Below, in pieces: positions 33,988 through 42,577 of a stretch of DNA of 47,697 bases. The position numbers and the translations under genes were made by a program. Source of the DNA: Chlamydiales bacterium. GTDB lineage: Bacteria; Chlamydiota; Chlamydiia; Chlamydiales; JAAKFR01. How positions within the stretch are numbered: the stretch's first letter is position 1; every line of letters begins with the position of its first letter. The notes under the pieces are model-generated. The model searched no databases. It saw only the letters and a list, made by a program, of their open reading frames with translations, and was not told the DNA's origin. Location: assembly GCA_020831465.1 (NCBI GenBank), contig JAFIGI010000006.1, positions 1 to 47,697 of the forward strand, in the 5' to 3' direction.

Positions 33988-34962
33988 GTGACAGCCTATC
34001 TGATCGTAAATTTTGGGGGGCCCCGCTCTCTATCCGAAATCGAGCCGTTTCTGTCGGCCCTACTCACCGACCGCGATGTCGTGCGTACGAAATTGCCGCA
34101 ACTATTTAATCATTATCTCTTTCGACGAATCGCAAAAAAACGGGCTGTGAAAGTGGCGGTCGACTACGAATCGATCGGAGGAAGCTCTCCTATTTATTCC
34201 GATACCGAGTATGTTGCCGATGCGCTCCGCAAAAAACTGAAGGCTCCGGTACTGACTTTTCACCGCTATCTCCCTTCTACACATGCCGATTCCCTGGCGG
34301 CCATCGAAAATCTCGATGTGAGTGAAATCCGTGTCTTCCCCATGTTTCCACAATTTACCTACGCTACTACAGGAAGCATCGCCCGCTTTTTTCTAAACAA
34401 ACTCTCTCGAAAAACAGTGGATACGCTTAAATGGGTCAAATCTTACCCTTCTCATCCAGCGTTTATCGCGGTCACTCAAAGGGCTATCCGTGAATTTTTA
34501 GAGGCGCATCAACTCGATGAGAAGGAAATCCTATTCTTCTTTTCGGCGCATGGACTGCCTCAAGATTTTGTGGATCAAGGAGATCTTTACTCCTATGAAT
34601 GCCGTCTTTCTTACGATTGTGTCATGAAGGGCTTTCCCAAGGCAGAAGCGCTTTTGGCTTATCAATCGAAATTTGGACCAGGTGAATGGCTCCGTCCCTA
34701 CACGCAAGAAGTGTGCGAGCAAATAGAGAAATACCGAAAAGGGAGGGAGAATGTGCTTTTCATCCCAATTAGTTTCACTTCCGATCATATAGAAACCCTT
34801 TTCGAGGTCGAACAGCAGTATATCCCGATTGTCAAAGAGCAGGGCCTCTTTGCCTATCGTCTACCCGCCCTGAACCGACGTCCTGATTGGATCGAGGCGA
34901 TCGCCGAAATCGTGACTCAATTCACACCCGCTTCCACCTCAATGCTAGTCCGAAATCGATAG
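33988..34962 (+). CDS. hemH: ferrochelatase
   Basis: This 324-residue enzyme inserts Fe2+ into protoporphyrin IX, the last step of haem synthesis. It begins AYLIVNFGGPRS, typical of HemH, and has the catalytic FSAHGLP (His near 189) and PISFTSDHIETL with the conserved Glu. Length is normal. The start is GTG at 33988. It has no membrane segment, so association with the inner membrane would be peripheral. It shares a short promoter region with the divergent amino-acid-binding lipoprotein. Confidence 0.95.
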   Translation: MTAYLIVNFGGPRSLSEIEPFLSALLTDRDVVRTKLPQLFNHYLFRRIAKKRAVKVAVDYESIGGSSPIYSDTEYVADALRKKLKAPVLTFHRYLPSTHADSLAAIENLDVSEIRVFPMFPQFTYATTGSIARFFLNKLSRKTVDTLKWVKSYPSHPAFIAVTQRAIREFLEAHQLDEKEILFFFSAHGLPQDFVDQGDLYSYECRLSYDCVMKGFPKAEALLAYQSKFGPGEWLRPYTQEVCEQIEKYRKGRENVLFIPISFTSDHIETLFEVEQQYIPIVKEQGLFAYRLPALNRRPDWIEAIAEIVTQFTPASTSMLVRNR

Positions 34963-35062
34963 GATTAAAATAGACAAAAAAAAACAGCGATTCCCGCTAA
35001 ACTTTTTTCGTAGAGATGAGGTATAGTATTTTTTCGGAAATTTTTTTGCACAGTCATTTTAA

Positions 35063-35425
35063 ATGTACCCTCATCAAGAATTGACGCATAAAATCATAGC
35101 CTCAGCGATTGAAGTGCACAAAAATCTGGGTCCAGGCCTGTTAGAGACGGTCTATCTGGATTGTCTTTGTCTCGAATTTGAAAATTCCGACCTACAATTT
35201 CAAAAAGAACTTGATGTTCCTATGTCTTACAAAGGAAAGCTCTTACAGCGCTATCTTAGGATCGACTCTCTTGTAGAAGAGAGTATTGTCCTCGAACTGA
35301 AATCCATAGACTCCATTCTTCCCGTTCATGAAGCTCAGCAGCTGACTTATCTACGCTTCTGCAATAAAGAGATAGGCCTATTGACCAATTTCAACGTGGC
35401 CCACATTCGAACGAACTGTCCATAG
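35063..35425 (+). CDS. GxxExxY family protein (PD-(D/E)XK-like)
   Basis: This 120-residue protein carries the family motif GPGLLETVY (about 23-31), and later EESIVLELKSID and HEAQQLTYLRFCNKEIGLLTNFNV, the core of the GxxExxY group assigned to the PD-(D/E)XK nuclease fold. The E-x-K pair (VLELK) is intact. Function is not established; members are common in environmental bacteria, often next to mobile DNA. It is monocistronic, with an AT-rich upstream region and the pyr leader downstream. Confidence 0.82.
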   Translation: MYPHQELTHKIIASAIEVHKNLGPGLLETVYLDCLCLEFENSDLQFQKELDVPMSYKGKLLQRYLRIDSLVEESIVLELKSIDSILPVHEAQQLTYLRFCNKEIGLLTNFNVAHIRTNCP

Positions 35426-35488
35426 CTTGTCTAATCAATAAAATTCAAAAAATAAATTGCGGGAGCAGCTGTAGACAAAACAAATATC

Positions 35489-35517
35489 TTGAGAAGAAAT
35501 CCGTGTTAGGATATCCT
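35489..35517 (+). promoter_or_regulatory. candidate promoter of the pyr operon
   Basis: TTGAGA (35489-35494) and TATCCT (35512-35517) are separated by 17 bp. The start point would fall near 35524, just ahead of the leader ORF. The -10 is imperfect, and other AT-rich positions between 35430 and 35490 could serve. Confidence 0.4.
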
Positions 35518-35525
35518 CTTTCCAA

Positions 35526-35576
35526 ATGAAACGGAATCCTTGTAAAAGAGTTAACGTTAAGCAAGCCATCCTTTAA
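35526..35576 (+). CDS. candidate leader peptide (16 residues) of the pyr operon
   Basis: ATG at 35526 opens MKRNPCKRVNVKQAIL, whose TAA stop (35574-35576) falls in the loop of the terminator hairpin 35563-35593. Leader ORFs that end within an attenuator let ribosome position decide termination, as in E. coli pyrBI. No strong ribosome site precedes the ATG, and with the promoter above the message would be nearly leaderless. Five basic residues of 16 could be chance. Confidence 0.4.
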   Translation: MKRNPCKRVNVKQAIL

Positions 35577-35593
35577 GGGATGGCTTTTTTTTT
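35563..35593 (+). terminator. intrinsic terminator/attenuator immediately upstream of carA
   Basis: AAGCCATCC (35563-35571) pairs with GGATGGCTT (35578-35586) around TTTAAG and is followed by T9. It lies between the candidate promoter and the carA start and even overlaps the upstream-most ATG (35580). Any transcript from the promoter must pass it, so it can act as an attenuator. A TTAACGTTAA palindrome (35551-35560) just before it might take part in an alternative fold. Confidence 0.75.
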
Positions 35594-36659
35594 ATCTGTC
35601 ATGAAGAAAAATTATTTGCTCTTACAAAACGGACGGGTCTTCGAGGGGTCGGCCCCCGAGTGGCAAAATGGCGTGTTCCACGGGGAAGCCGTCTTTACCA
35701 CAGGGATGTGCGGCTACTACGAAAGTCTCACGGATCCCTCCTTCTTCGGTCAAATCCTGGTCTTTACCTACCCGCTGATCGGAAACTACGGCGTTGCCGA
35801 CAAAGCTTACTGGGAGTCCAAAAAAATCCATGCGGCCGGGGTCGTTGTGAACGAAAGCTGTGAGAACTGGAGCCACCATGCCGGCCTCCATTCTCTTGAG
35901 GAGTGGCTTAAAAGAGAAGGAGTTCCCCTTTTAACAGACGTCGATACGCGGGCGTTGACCAAGACTTTGCGCTCGGAAGGGGCCCTTTTAGCGGCCATTT
36001 CCGACAATAGGGAGGAGGTCGTTTTTAAAGACCCCAACCTACAAAATTTGGTCGCTAAGGTCTCGATTTCAGACAAGAGGGTCTATGGAAAAGGGAAGAA
36101 ACGGGTAATTGCTGTCGATTGTGGGATGAAAGAGAGCATGATGCGCCATCTCCAAAAATTGCCCATCGAGATCGTCCGCGTCCCTTACGACTACGACTAC
36201 ACCGAAGAGGAGTACGACGGGGTTTTTCTTTCCAATGGTCCGGGAGATCCGATCCGGTGCAGAGAGACGATTGCGATTCTTAAAAAGGCGATGGAGAAGA
36301 AGAAGCCGATTTTCGGCGTCTGCCTCGGGTCTCAAATGTTGGCGCTCGCTGCGGGAGCCAAAACGTATAAACTGCCGTTCGGCCATCGAGGGCAAAACCA
36401 GCCCTGCATCGATCTCGAAACGGGCAAATGCTACATTACGAGTCAGAATCACGGTTTTGCAGTCGATGAAAAGAGCTTGTCGAACGAGTGGAAAGTGGTC
36501 TTCAGAAATTTAAATGACGGTTCGGTCGAAGGGGTGGCCCATACCTCCCTTCCTTTTTACGCGGTCCAGTTCCATCCGGAAGCGTCGCCGGGGCCGACCG
36601 ATACCCGTTGGTTTTTTGAAAGGTTTTATGCATGTCTACTATCACCAGAAGAATCTTAA
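35580..36659 (+). CDS. carA: carbamoyl-phosphate synthase small (glutaminase) subunit
   Basis: This 359-residue subunit supplies ammonia from glutamine to CarB. The N-terminal CPSase domain (LLQNGRVFEGSAPEWQNG) is followed by a class I amidotransferase with GVCLGSQM (nucleophile Cys about 248) and QFHPE. TSQNHGFAV and GHRGQNQPC resemble the CAD-type subunit closely. The first ATG lies inside the terminator stem; homologues begin like MKKNYLLLQNG, so ATG 35601 is the likelier start. It overlaps carB by 28 bp. It is the first gene of the UMP operon. Confidence 0.95.
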   Translation: MAFFLSVMKKNYLLLQNGRVFEGSAPEWQNGVFHGEAVFTTGMCGYYESLTDPSFFGQILVFTYPLIGNYGVADKAYWESKKIHAAGVVVNESCENWSHHAGLHSLEEWLKREGVPLLTDVDTRALTKTLRSEGALLAAISDNREEVVFKDPNLQNLVAKVSISDKRVYGKGKKRVIAVDCGMKESMMRHLQKLPIEIVRVPYDYDYTEEEYDGVFLSNGPGDPIRCRETIAILKKAMEKKKPIFGVCLGSQMLALAAGAKTYKLPFGHRGQNQPCIDLETGKCYITSQNHGFAVDEKSLSNEWKVVFRNLNDGSVEGVAHTSLPFYAVQFHPEASPGPTDTRWFFERFYACLLSPEES

Positions 36660-39600
36660 TCCTCGGTTCGGGGGGCCTGCGAATCGGCCAAGCAGGGGAG
36701 TTCGACTATTCCGGCTCCCAGGCAATTAAAGCTCTTAAAGAAGAGGGGCACTACACCATCCTCGTCAATCCTAATATCGCGACTGTCCAGACCGATAAGG
36801 GAATGGCCGACCAGGTTTATCTCCTCCCCCTTAATGAGAAGACGGTTGAGAAAATTATAGAAAAGGAGCGGCCCGATGCGATCCTTCTCAGCTTTGGCGG
36901 ACAGACGGCCCTAAATTTAGGTTTGAAGCTGGAGGCGAGCGGCTTTCTGGCCAAATTCGGAGTCGAAGTTTTAGGGACACCTGTGGAGACGATCCGGGTC
37001 ACGGAAGATCGGCAGCTCTTTAAAGAGGCACTTGACGCAATCGAGGTCAAGACGGCCGCAAGCTATACGGCGACTACAGTAGAAGAGGCGAAGAGGGCCG
37101 CCGAAAAAATCGGTTATCCCGTAATGCTCCGCTCGGGTTTTTCCCTTGGGGGACTCGGTTCCGGTAAAGTCAATAACGAAGCGGAGCTTGTCTTGCGCGC
37201 GAACGAAGCCTTGAGCAAAGCGCCGCAGATCCTGATCGAAGAATATCTTTTGGGATGGAAAGAGATCGAATATGAAGTAGTGCGCGATAAGAGCGGCAAC
37301 TCGGTCACCGTTTGCAATATGGAGAATTTCGACCCGATGGGGATCCATACGGGTGAAAGCATTGTGGTCGCTCCCTCGCAAACACTCTCTAATGAAGAGT
37401 ATCACATGCTCCGCGAGGTGGCTATCAAGACGGTCGGCCATCTGGGCGTGATTGGGGAGTGCAACATTCAGTACGCCGTCCATCCGAATCAGGTCGATTA
37501 CCGTGTAATCGAAGTCAACGCACGCCTTTCGCGCTCGAGTGCTCTTGCCTCAAAAGCGACCGGCTATCCACTCGCCTTTGTCGCTGCGAAATTGGCGCTC
37601 GGATATCGCCTCCACGAAATCAAAAACTCGGTGACGAAGGAGACCTCGGCCTTCTTCGAGCCGGCTCTCGACTATGTCGTTGTGAAAATGCCGCGGTGGG
37701 ATACGAATAAGCTCCGCGCGGCGCAGCGGACGATCGGATCAGAAATGAAGAGCGTTGGGGAAGTGATGGCCATCGGCCGCTCCTTTCCCGAAGCGCTCCA
37801 AAAAGCGGTCCGGATGCTGAATATCGGGTGCTGCTCGCTCTTCGATTACCCCTACCTGATTCCCAATCCGCGTCAGGAGATCGAAATCGCAACCGACCGC
37901 CGCCTCTTCGCAATCGCTCATATCATGCGCAAAGGGATCGGCGTCGACGAGATTCATGCACTCTCTCATATCGACAAGTGGTTTTTGCACCATCTCTCGC
38001 GAATCGTCGCGATGGAGAATGAAATCCGGGAAAATCCGATCGAAAAGGTGATGCGACCAGCGAAACGGATGGGTTTTTCGGACAAGGCGATCGCCCTTTT
38101 AAGAGGTGAGGGGGAAGAAGCGATCCGTCTAAAACGTCTGGAATTGGGAGTGAAGCCGGTTGTCAAGCAGATCGATACCCTTGCGGGGGAGTTCGATGCC
38201 GAAACCAACTATCTATACCTCACTTATCACGGTGTCTACAACGATATAGAGCCTTCAGAGAATCGGCCCTCGATCGTCATCGGCTCCGGCCCCTATTCCA
38301 TCGGCTCTTCTGTCGAGTTCGACTGGTGCGCAGTGAATACGGTGCGCACATTAAGGCAGCATCATGTGCCTGCAATCATGATCAACTCGAATCCCGAAAC
38401 GGTCTCCACCGACTACGACGAGTCGGACCGCCTCTACTTCGAAGAATTGACCTTCGAACGGGTGCGCGATATCGCCGATTTCGAGTCGCCGAAAGGGATT
38501 ATCGTTTCGGTCGGCGGGCAGATCGCCAACAACCTCGCCCTCCCCCTCCATTTAGGCGGATATCCGATCATGGGAACGCTTCCTACGTCGATCGACATGG
38601 CCGAAAACCGTCAGAAATTCTCCTCTCTTCTCAACGAGCTGCGGATCGACCAGCCGGCGTGGGTCGAAGTGAGTTCTGTCGAAAAAGCGCGCCGATTCGC
38701 GGCTGAGGTTGGCTACCCGATTCTTGTACGCCCCTCCTACGTCCTTTCCGGGGCGGCGATGAATGTAATCTACGATGCCGGCGAACTTGAGCGCTATCTT
38801 GAGGAGGCGACGATCGTATCGCGGGAACATCCTGTGGTTCTCTCTCAATTTATCTTGAACGCGAAAGAGCTCGAAATCGATGGGGTTGCTCTTGATGGCA
38901 AAGTGGTGATCGAAGCCATCTCGGAACATATCGAAAATGCCGGGGTCCATTCAGGGGATGCCACGATCGTCCTGCCGCCCCAAAAGCTCTATCTTGAGAC
39001 GATTCGCCGCACCAAATCTATCACCCGCCAAATCGTGAAGGCGCTCAACATCACCGGTCCCTTCAATATCCAGTTTATTGCAAAAGAGAATGCGATCAAG
39101 GTGATCGAGCTTAATGTGCGTGCCTCGCGCTCCTTCCCTTTTGTCTCCAAAGTTACGGGACATAATTTCATCGAAATCGCGATCGAGGCGATGCTCGGCA
39201 CATACATTCCGCGCCGCTACAATACTCTCGACCTCGATTACGTGGGGATCAAAACCCCTCAGTTCTCCTACAGCCGCCTCAAAGGAGCCAACCCGGTCGC
39301 CCATGTCGAGATGGCTTCCACAGGGGAGGTGGCCTGCATGGGTGAGAACATGCTTGAGGCCTTTTTCCGCTCTTGGGAAGCGACGGAGCAATCAATCAAG
39401 GGAAAGCGCCTTCTCGTCAGCATCGGGGGAAAACAGAAAGGGAAGCTGCTCGAGGGGTTGAGAAAACTCGATGCCCGCGGGTGGAAAATCTATACCACGC
39501 CCGGCACGCACGACTTTCTTTCCAGAGAGGGCGTGGCGACGCGATGCGTATTCAAGGCTAGCGAAGGCTACACACCCAATGTCCTTGATACCATCACCGA

Positions 39601-39814
39601 GCGGCAGGTCGATTTGATCATCAATATTCCTTACGGCATCGATTCATCGAAATCCGCGACAGATGGCTTTCGGATCCGCCGCCTTGCGATTGACTATCAT
39701 ATCCCATTGATTACCAATCTTCAAATCGCCTCTGTATTTTTGCAGTCCCTTATCGAGCTGGAGGAGAATCTTCCGGTTAAAGCATGGAATCAATTTCTGG
39801 GTGAAAACAGATGA
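36632..39814 (+). CDS. carB: carbamoyl-phosphate synthase large subunit
   Basis: This 1060-residue enzyme makes carbamoyl phosphate from bicarbonate, ammonia and two ATP. Two homologous ATP-grasp halves are visible, starting ILILGSGGLRIGQAGEFDYS and, near residue 548, VIGSGPYSIGSSVEFDW, followed by an MGS-like C-terminal domain (LLVSIGGKQKGKLLEGLRKL). Length is normal. Stretches such as NARLSRSSALASKATGYPLA match all family members; the phrase LGTPVETIRVTEDRQLF recalls CAD and Bacteroidetes-type CarB more than E. coli. Overlaps: 28 bp with carA and 4 bp with pyrB. Third-position GC looks higher here than in the polysaccharide operon. Confidence 0.95.
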   Translation: MSTITRRILILGSGGLRIGQAGEFDYSGSQAIKALKEEGHYTILVNPNIATVQTDKGMADQVYLLPLNEKTVEKIIEKERPDAILLSFGGQTALNLGLKLEASGFLAKFGVEVLGTPVETIRVTEDRQLFKEALDAIEVKTAASYTATTVEEAKRAAEKIGYPVMLRSGFSLGGLGSGKVNNEAELVLRANEALSKAPQILIEEYLLGWKEIEYEVVRDKSGNSVTVCNMENFDPMGIHTGESIVVAPSQTLSNEEYHMLREVAIKTVGHLGVIGECNIQYAVHPNQVDYRVIEVNARLSRSSALASKATGYPLAFVAAKLALGYRLHEIKNSVTKETSAFFEPALDYVVVKMPRWDTNKLRAAQRTIGSEMKSVGEVMAIGRSFPEALQKAVRMLNIGCCSLFDYPYLIPNPRQEIEIATDRRLFAIAHIMRKGIGVDEIHALSHIDKWFLHHLSRIVAMENEIRENPIEKVMRPAKRMGFSDKAIALLRGEGEEAIRLKRLELGVKPVVKQIDTLAGEFDAETNYLYLTYHGVYNDIEPSENRPSIVIGSGPYSIGSSVEFDWCAVNTVRTLRQHHVPAIMINSNPETVSTDYDESDRLYFEELTFERVRDIADFESPKGIIVSVGGQIANNLALPLHLGGYPIMGTLPTSIDMAENRQKFSSLLNELRIDQPAWVEVSSVEKARRFAAEVGYPILVRPSYVLSGAAMNVIYDAGELERYLEEATIVSREHPVVLSQFILNAKELEIDGVALDGKVVIEAISEHIENAGVHSGDATIVLPPQKLYLETIRRTKSITRQIVKALNITGPFNIQFIAKENAIKVIELNVRASRSFPFVSKVTGHNFIEIAIEAMLGTYIPRRYNTLDLDYVGIKTPQFSYSRLKGANPVAHVEMASTGEVACMGENMLEAFFRSWEATEQSIKGKRLLVSIGGKQKGKLLEGLRKLDARGWKIYTTPGTHDFLSREGVATRCVFKASEGYTPNVLDTITERQVDLIINIPYGIDSSKSATDGFRIRRLAIDYHIPLITNLQIASVFLQSLIELEENLPVKAWNQFLGENR

Positions 39815-40710
39815 AAGATCTTATTTCAATCAAAGAGTTAAAGCGAGAGGAGATTGAATCTCTTTTAAAGCGGGCGTACGAGTTGAAGCAAAAACCTCCC
39901 GGGCCCATTCTCCAGGGCCATGTGATGGCGAGCTGCTTCTTCGAACCGTCGACACGAACCCGCCTCTCCTTTGAGGCTGCGATGAAGCGGCTGGGGGGCG
40001 AAGTTATCGGTTTTGCCGACGATGCATCGACCTCTTTGCAAAAGGGGGAATCGATCTACGATTCGATGAAGATCATCGGCCTCTACTCCGATGTGGTAGT
40101 GATTCGCCATCCTCTTGAAGGGTCGGCACGCCAAGCTGCCAGGGCGACCGACAAGCCAGTGATCAATGCGGGCGACGGAGCCAATGAACACCCTACACAA
40201 ACTCTTCTCGACCTCTTTACGATCGAAGAATGCCTGGGCAAGCCCGATGGGCTGCATATCGCCTTTGTAGGGGATTTGCATTTTGGACGGACCGTCCATT
40301 CTCTTGCCTACGCGCTGAAGCAGTTCGACGTGCGCCTCTATTTCGTCTCACCGCCGAGCTTGTCGATGCCGCCAGCGGTCTGCGAAGAGCTGAAAAGAGC
40401 AGGAGTTCCTTTTTCCTTCCATAACAGAATTGAAGAGGTGGTTGGAAGGAGCGATATTCTCTACATGACGCGCGTTCAAAAAGAACGCTTCCATGATGCG
40501 GTAGAGTACAACCGCGTCAAAGACCGCTATATTCTTACGCGCGCGCATTTGGAAGAGGCCAAAGAGGGATTGAAGGTTCTCCACCCGCTTCCGCGCTTAA
40601 ACGAGATCGCGCCGGAGGTTGATGAGACCTGCCATGCCTACTATTTTCCACAGGCTGAGAATGGGCTTTACGTCCGGCAAGCATTATTATGCAAGTTATT
40701 AGGTAAATAA
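39811..40710 (+). CDS. pyrB: aspartate carbamoyltransferase catalytic subunit
   Basis: This 299-residue subunit condenses carbamoyl phosphate with aspartate. It has EPSTRTRLSFE (STRTR at about 47-51), the 80s loop STSLQKGES (Lys near 78), GANEHPTQTLLDLF with the catalytic His (about 126) and HPLPR near the C-terminus. Its pairing with a separate PyrI chain matches the enterobacterial/archaeal holoenzyme type. The ATGA overlap with carB and TAATG junction with pyrI suggest coupled translation. Confidence 0.95.
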   Translation: MKDLISIKELKREEIESLLKRAYELKQKPPGPILQGHVMASCFFEPSTRTRLSFEAAMKRLGGEVIGFADDASTSLQKGESIYDSMKIIGLYSDVVVIRHPLEGSARQAARATDKPVINAGDGANEHPTQTLLDLFTIEECLGKPDGLHIAFVGDLHFGRTVHSLAYALKQFDVRLYFVSPPSLSMPPAVCEELKRAGVPFSFHNRIEEVVGRSDILYMTRVQKERFHDAVEYNRVKDRYILTRAHLEEAKEGLKVLHPLPRLNEIAPEVDETCHAYYFPQAENGLYVRQALLCKLLGK

Positions 40711-41159
40711 TGGATAATATGACACTTTCAGTTGCGGCGATTGGAGAGGGGACTGTAATCGACCATATTCCTGCGGGCGAAGGGATGCGGATCGTCCGAC
40801 TACTCGAACTTGCCGGCCATCGCCATCAGGTGACCCTTGGACTTAATTTGCCGAGCAAAAGATTGGGATACAAGGACCTGATCAAGGTTGAAGGACGCGA
40901 GGTTACCGAAGAAGAGGCAAGTCAAATCGCGATCTTCGCTCCTCATGCGACCATCAATATTATCCGCGGCTACCGGATCGCCAAAAAATTCACCGTTACC
41001 CTTCCCGAAAAGGTGAGTCAAGTTCTATGCTGTCCTAACGAGAGATGCATCACGAATCACGAATCGACCCCCACCCGTTTCGAAGTGAGTAAGCGCATCC
41101 GTTCGGTGCAGTTGAAATGTTATTATTGTGAAAAGAGTTTTGCCCATGACACGTTCTGA
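40710..41159 (+). CDS. pyrI: aspartate carbamoyltransferase regulatory subunit
   Basis: This 149-residue PyrI chain has an N-terminal allosteric nucleotide-binding domain (IDHIPAGEGMRIVRLL, then GLNLPSKRLGYKDLIKVEGR) and a zinc domain with CPNERC and CYYC, the four structural cysteines in the spacing of E. coli PyrI. It would make the catalytic trimer responsive to CTP/UTP and ATP. Its start shares one base with the pyrB stop. PyrI is not expected in most bacteria, so its presence here is a useful phylogenetic marker. Confidence 0.93.
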   Translation: MDNMTLSVAAIGEGTVIDHIPAGEGMRIVRLLELAGHRHQVTLGLNLPSKRLGYKDLIKVEGREVTEEEASQIAIFAPHATINIIRGYRIAKKFTVTLPEKVSQVLCCPNERCITNHESTPTRFEVSKRIRSVQLKCYYCEKSFAHDTF

Positions 41160-42372
41160 ACTTGATTTTTCAGGTCTTACCGCCCTTCCTGCTTTGATCG
41201 ACCCCCATGTCCATTTCCGGGTGCCCGGCGGCGAACATAAGGAAGATTGGAAAACGGGAGCCCTCGCTGCGCTCCACGGCGGCGTCACGACCGTATGCGA
41301 CATGCCCAACAACTGCCCTCCTTGTACCACTCTCAAAGCTTTGGAAGAGAAAAAAGAGCTCATCGACGTTCAACTTAAAAGCGTGGATATCCCCCTCCGC
41401 TACGGCCTTTATTTCGGCGCCGATAAGGAGCATTTCGATCAGATTGCGGCCGCAAGCGGTGCGTGCGTCGGTTTGAAGATCTTCATGGGGTGCAGCACGG
41501 GCGGGTTGGTGATCGATACCGACGAGGCATTGGACGAAGCCTTCCGCATCGCGGCTGAAGCCGACATGCTTGTCGCGGTCCATGCCGAAGACGAAGCTCT
41601 TTTAGCGAAAAAGAGGGTAGAGTTCGCCGGCGCGACCGAGCCGGCCCTCCACTCGCTGATGCGTCCGAAAGAGGCGGCGATCCGCGCGACGGCAAAAGCG
41701 ATCGGACTGGCGCGCAAGCACGGAACAAAGCTCTACATTTTGCACATGAGCACAAAAGAGGAGGTCGCGCTCGTGCGCGCCGCCAAGCAGGAAGGGCTTT
41801 CCGTATACGCCGAGGCGACGACTCACCACCTCTTTTTGAGCGAAGAGGATTACGCAACATTAGGCACTTTCGCGCAGATGAACCCGCCGCTCCGCTCTAA
41901 AGAGGACCAGGAGTCGCTTTGGGAAGGGATTTTGGATGGGACGATCGATACGATCGGAACCGACCACGCCCCTCATACAATTGAAGAGAAAGAGCAGCCC
42001 TTCGGCAAAGCGCCATCAGGGATTCCAGGTGTCGAGACTCTCCTCCCGCTGATGCTTGATGCTGTCTACCGCGGTCTGTTGACCCTCGAGCGAATGATTG
42101 AATTGACCCACACAAATCCGCAGAAAATCTTCAACTTGCCGCCCAATGATGATATCGTTCTCGTCGATCTCGATATGGAGTTGACCGTAACCGACGAGAT
42201 GATCAAATCAAAGTGCGGGTGGACTCCCTATCGAGGTAGGACTTTGCGTGGATGGCCGGAATATGTGATTTTGGATGGGCGGGCTTATTCGGTTAGCCGA
42301 CGAAGAGTTGAGGGAAAACCACGACCTGAAGGTTGTCGACCCTCTGTTCAGGGCAATGGTGCTGCAACTTGA
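41146..42372 (+). CDS. pyrC: dihydroorotase
   Basis: This amidohydrolase cyclises carbamoyl aspartate to dihydroorotate. The metal ligands are visible: DPHVHF near the start, the Lys of VGLKIFMG (candidate carboxylated Lys), HAED, ILHMST, and GTDHAPH. The C-terminal part (NLPPNDDIVLVDLDMELTV, SKCGWTPYRGRTLRG) resembles the dihydroorotase domain of CAD-type and class I enzymes. ATG 41146 overlaps pyrI by 14 bp; an upstream GTG (41128) is possible but less likely. The last 30 or so residues (after DGRAYS) look unlike the family and overlap a convergent ORF. Confidence 0.93.
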   Translation: MTRSELDFSGLTALPALIDPHVHFRVPGGEHKEDWKTGALAALHGGVTTVCDMPNNCPPCTTLKALEEKKELIDVQLKSVDIPLRYGLYFGADKEHFDQIAAASGACVGLKIFMGCSTGGLVIDTDEALDEAFRIAAEADMLVAVHAEDEALLAKKRVEFAGATEPALHSLMRPKEAAIRATAKAIGLARKHGTKLYILHMSTKEEVALVRAAKQEGLSVYAEATTHHLFLSEEDYATLGTFAQMNPPLRSKEDQESLWEGILDGTIDTIGTDHAPHTIEEKEQPFGKAPSGIPGVETLLPLMLDAVYRGLLTLERMIELTHTNPQKIFNLPPNDDIVLVDLDMELTVTDEMIKSKCGWTPYRGRTLRGWPEYVILDGRAYSVSRRRVEGKPRPEGCRPSVQGNGAAT

Positions 42373-42550
42373 GGAGAAAAGCGTCGCACGCTGCGCGTAC
42401 TTCTTGAACGGTCGGATGGTCCGATTCGAGATAGTAGCCGAGGTATTCCTTCCCGTTGTAGGGAATGGAGACCAGCGGAGAAGTGTCGCCTTCCAGGTGC
42501 GACTTGAGTTCAGGTGTGCAGCGGGTGCCGACGAAAAGTTTAGTGCGCAT
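42293..42550 (-). CDS. possible conserved small protein, antisense within the pyr operon
   Basis: This 85-residue minus-strand frame fills the only gap in the pyr operon (42373-42577) and overlaps the pyrC 3' end by 80 bp. The product begins MRTKLFVGTRCTPELKSHLE and continues with PLVSIPYNGKEYLGYYLESD, a plausible folded-protein composition, and has an ATG. I recognise no family. The atypical pyrC tail in the overlap supports this strand being the one under selection there. If real, it is transcribed against the operon. Confidence 0.5.
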   Translation of the reverse strand: MRTKLFVGTRCTPELKSHLEGDTSPLVSIPYNGKEYLGYYLESDHPTVQEVRAACDAFLLKLQHHCPEQRVDNLQVVVFPQLFVG

Positions 42551-42577
42551 GGTTGTTTTATATAAAAAGAGGAATTA

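Noticed and set aside
36971..37483. 170-codon open frame antisense to carB
   Set aside because: It mirrors high-GC third positions of carB. The product is low in structure and has no recognisable motif, and carB is clearly coding on the plus strand.
38951..39391. 146-codon frame antisense to carB (and others at 37620-38950)
   Set aside because: Same cause: shadow frames of a GC-rich, strongly biased coding region.
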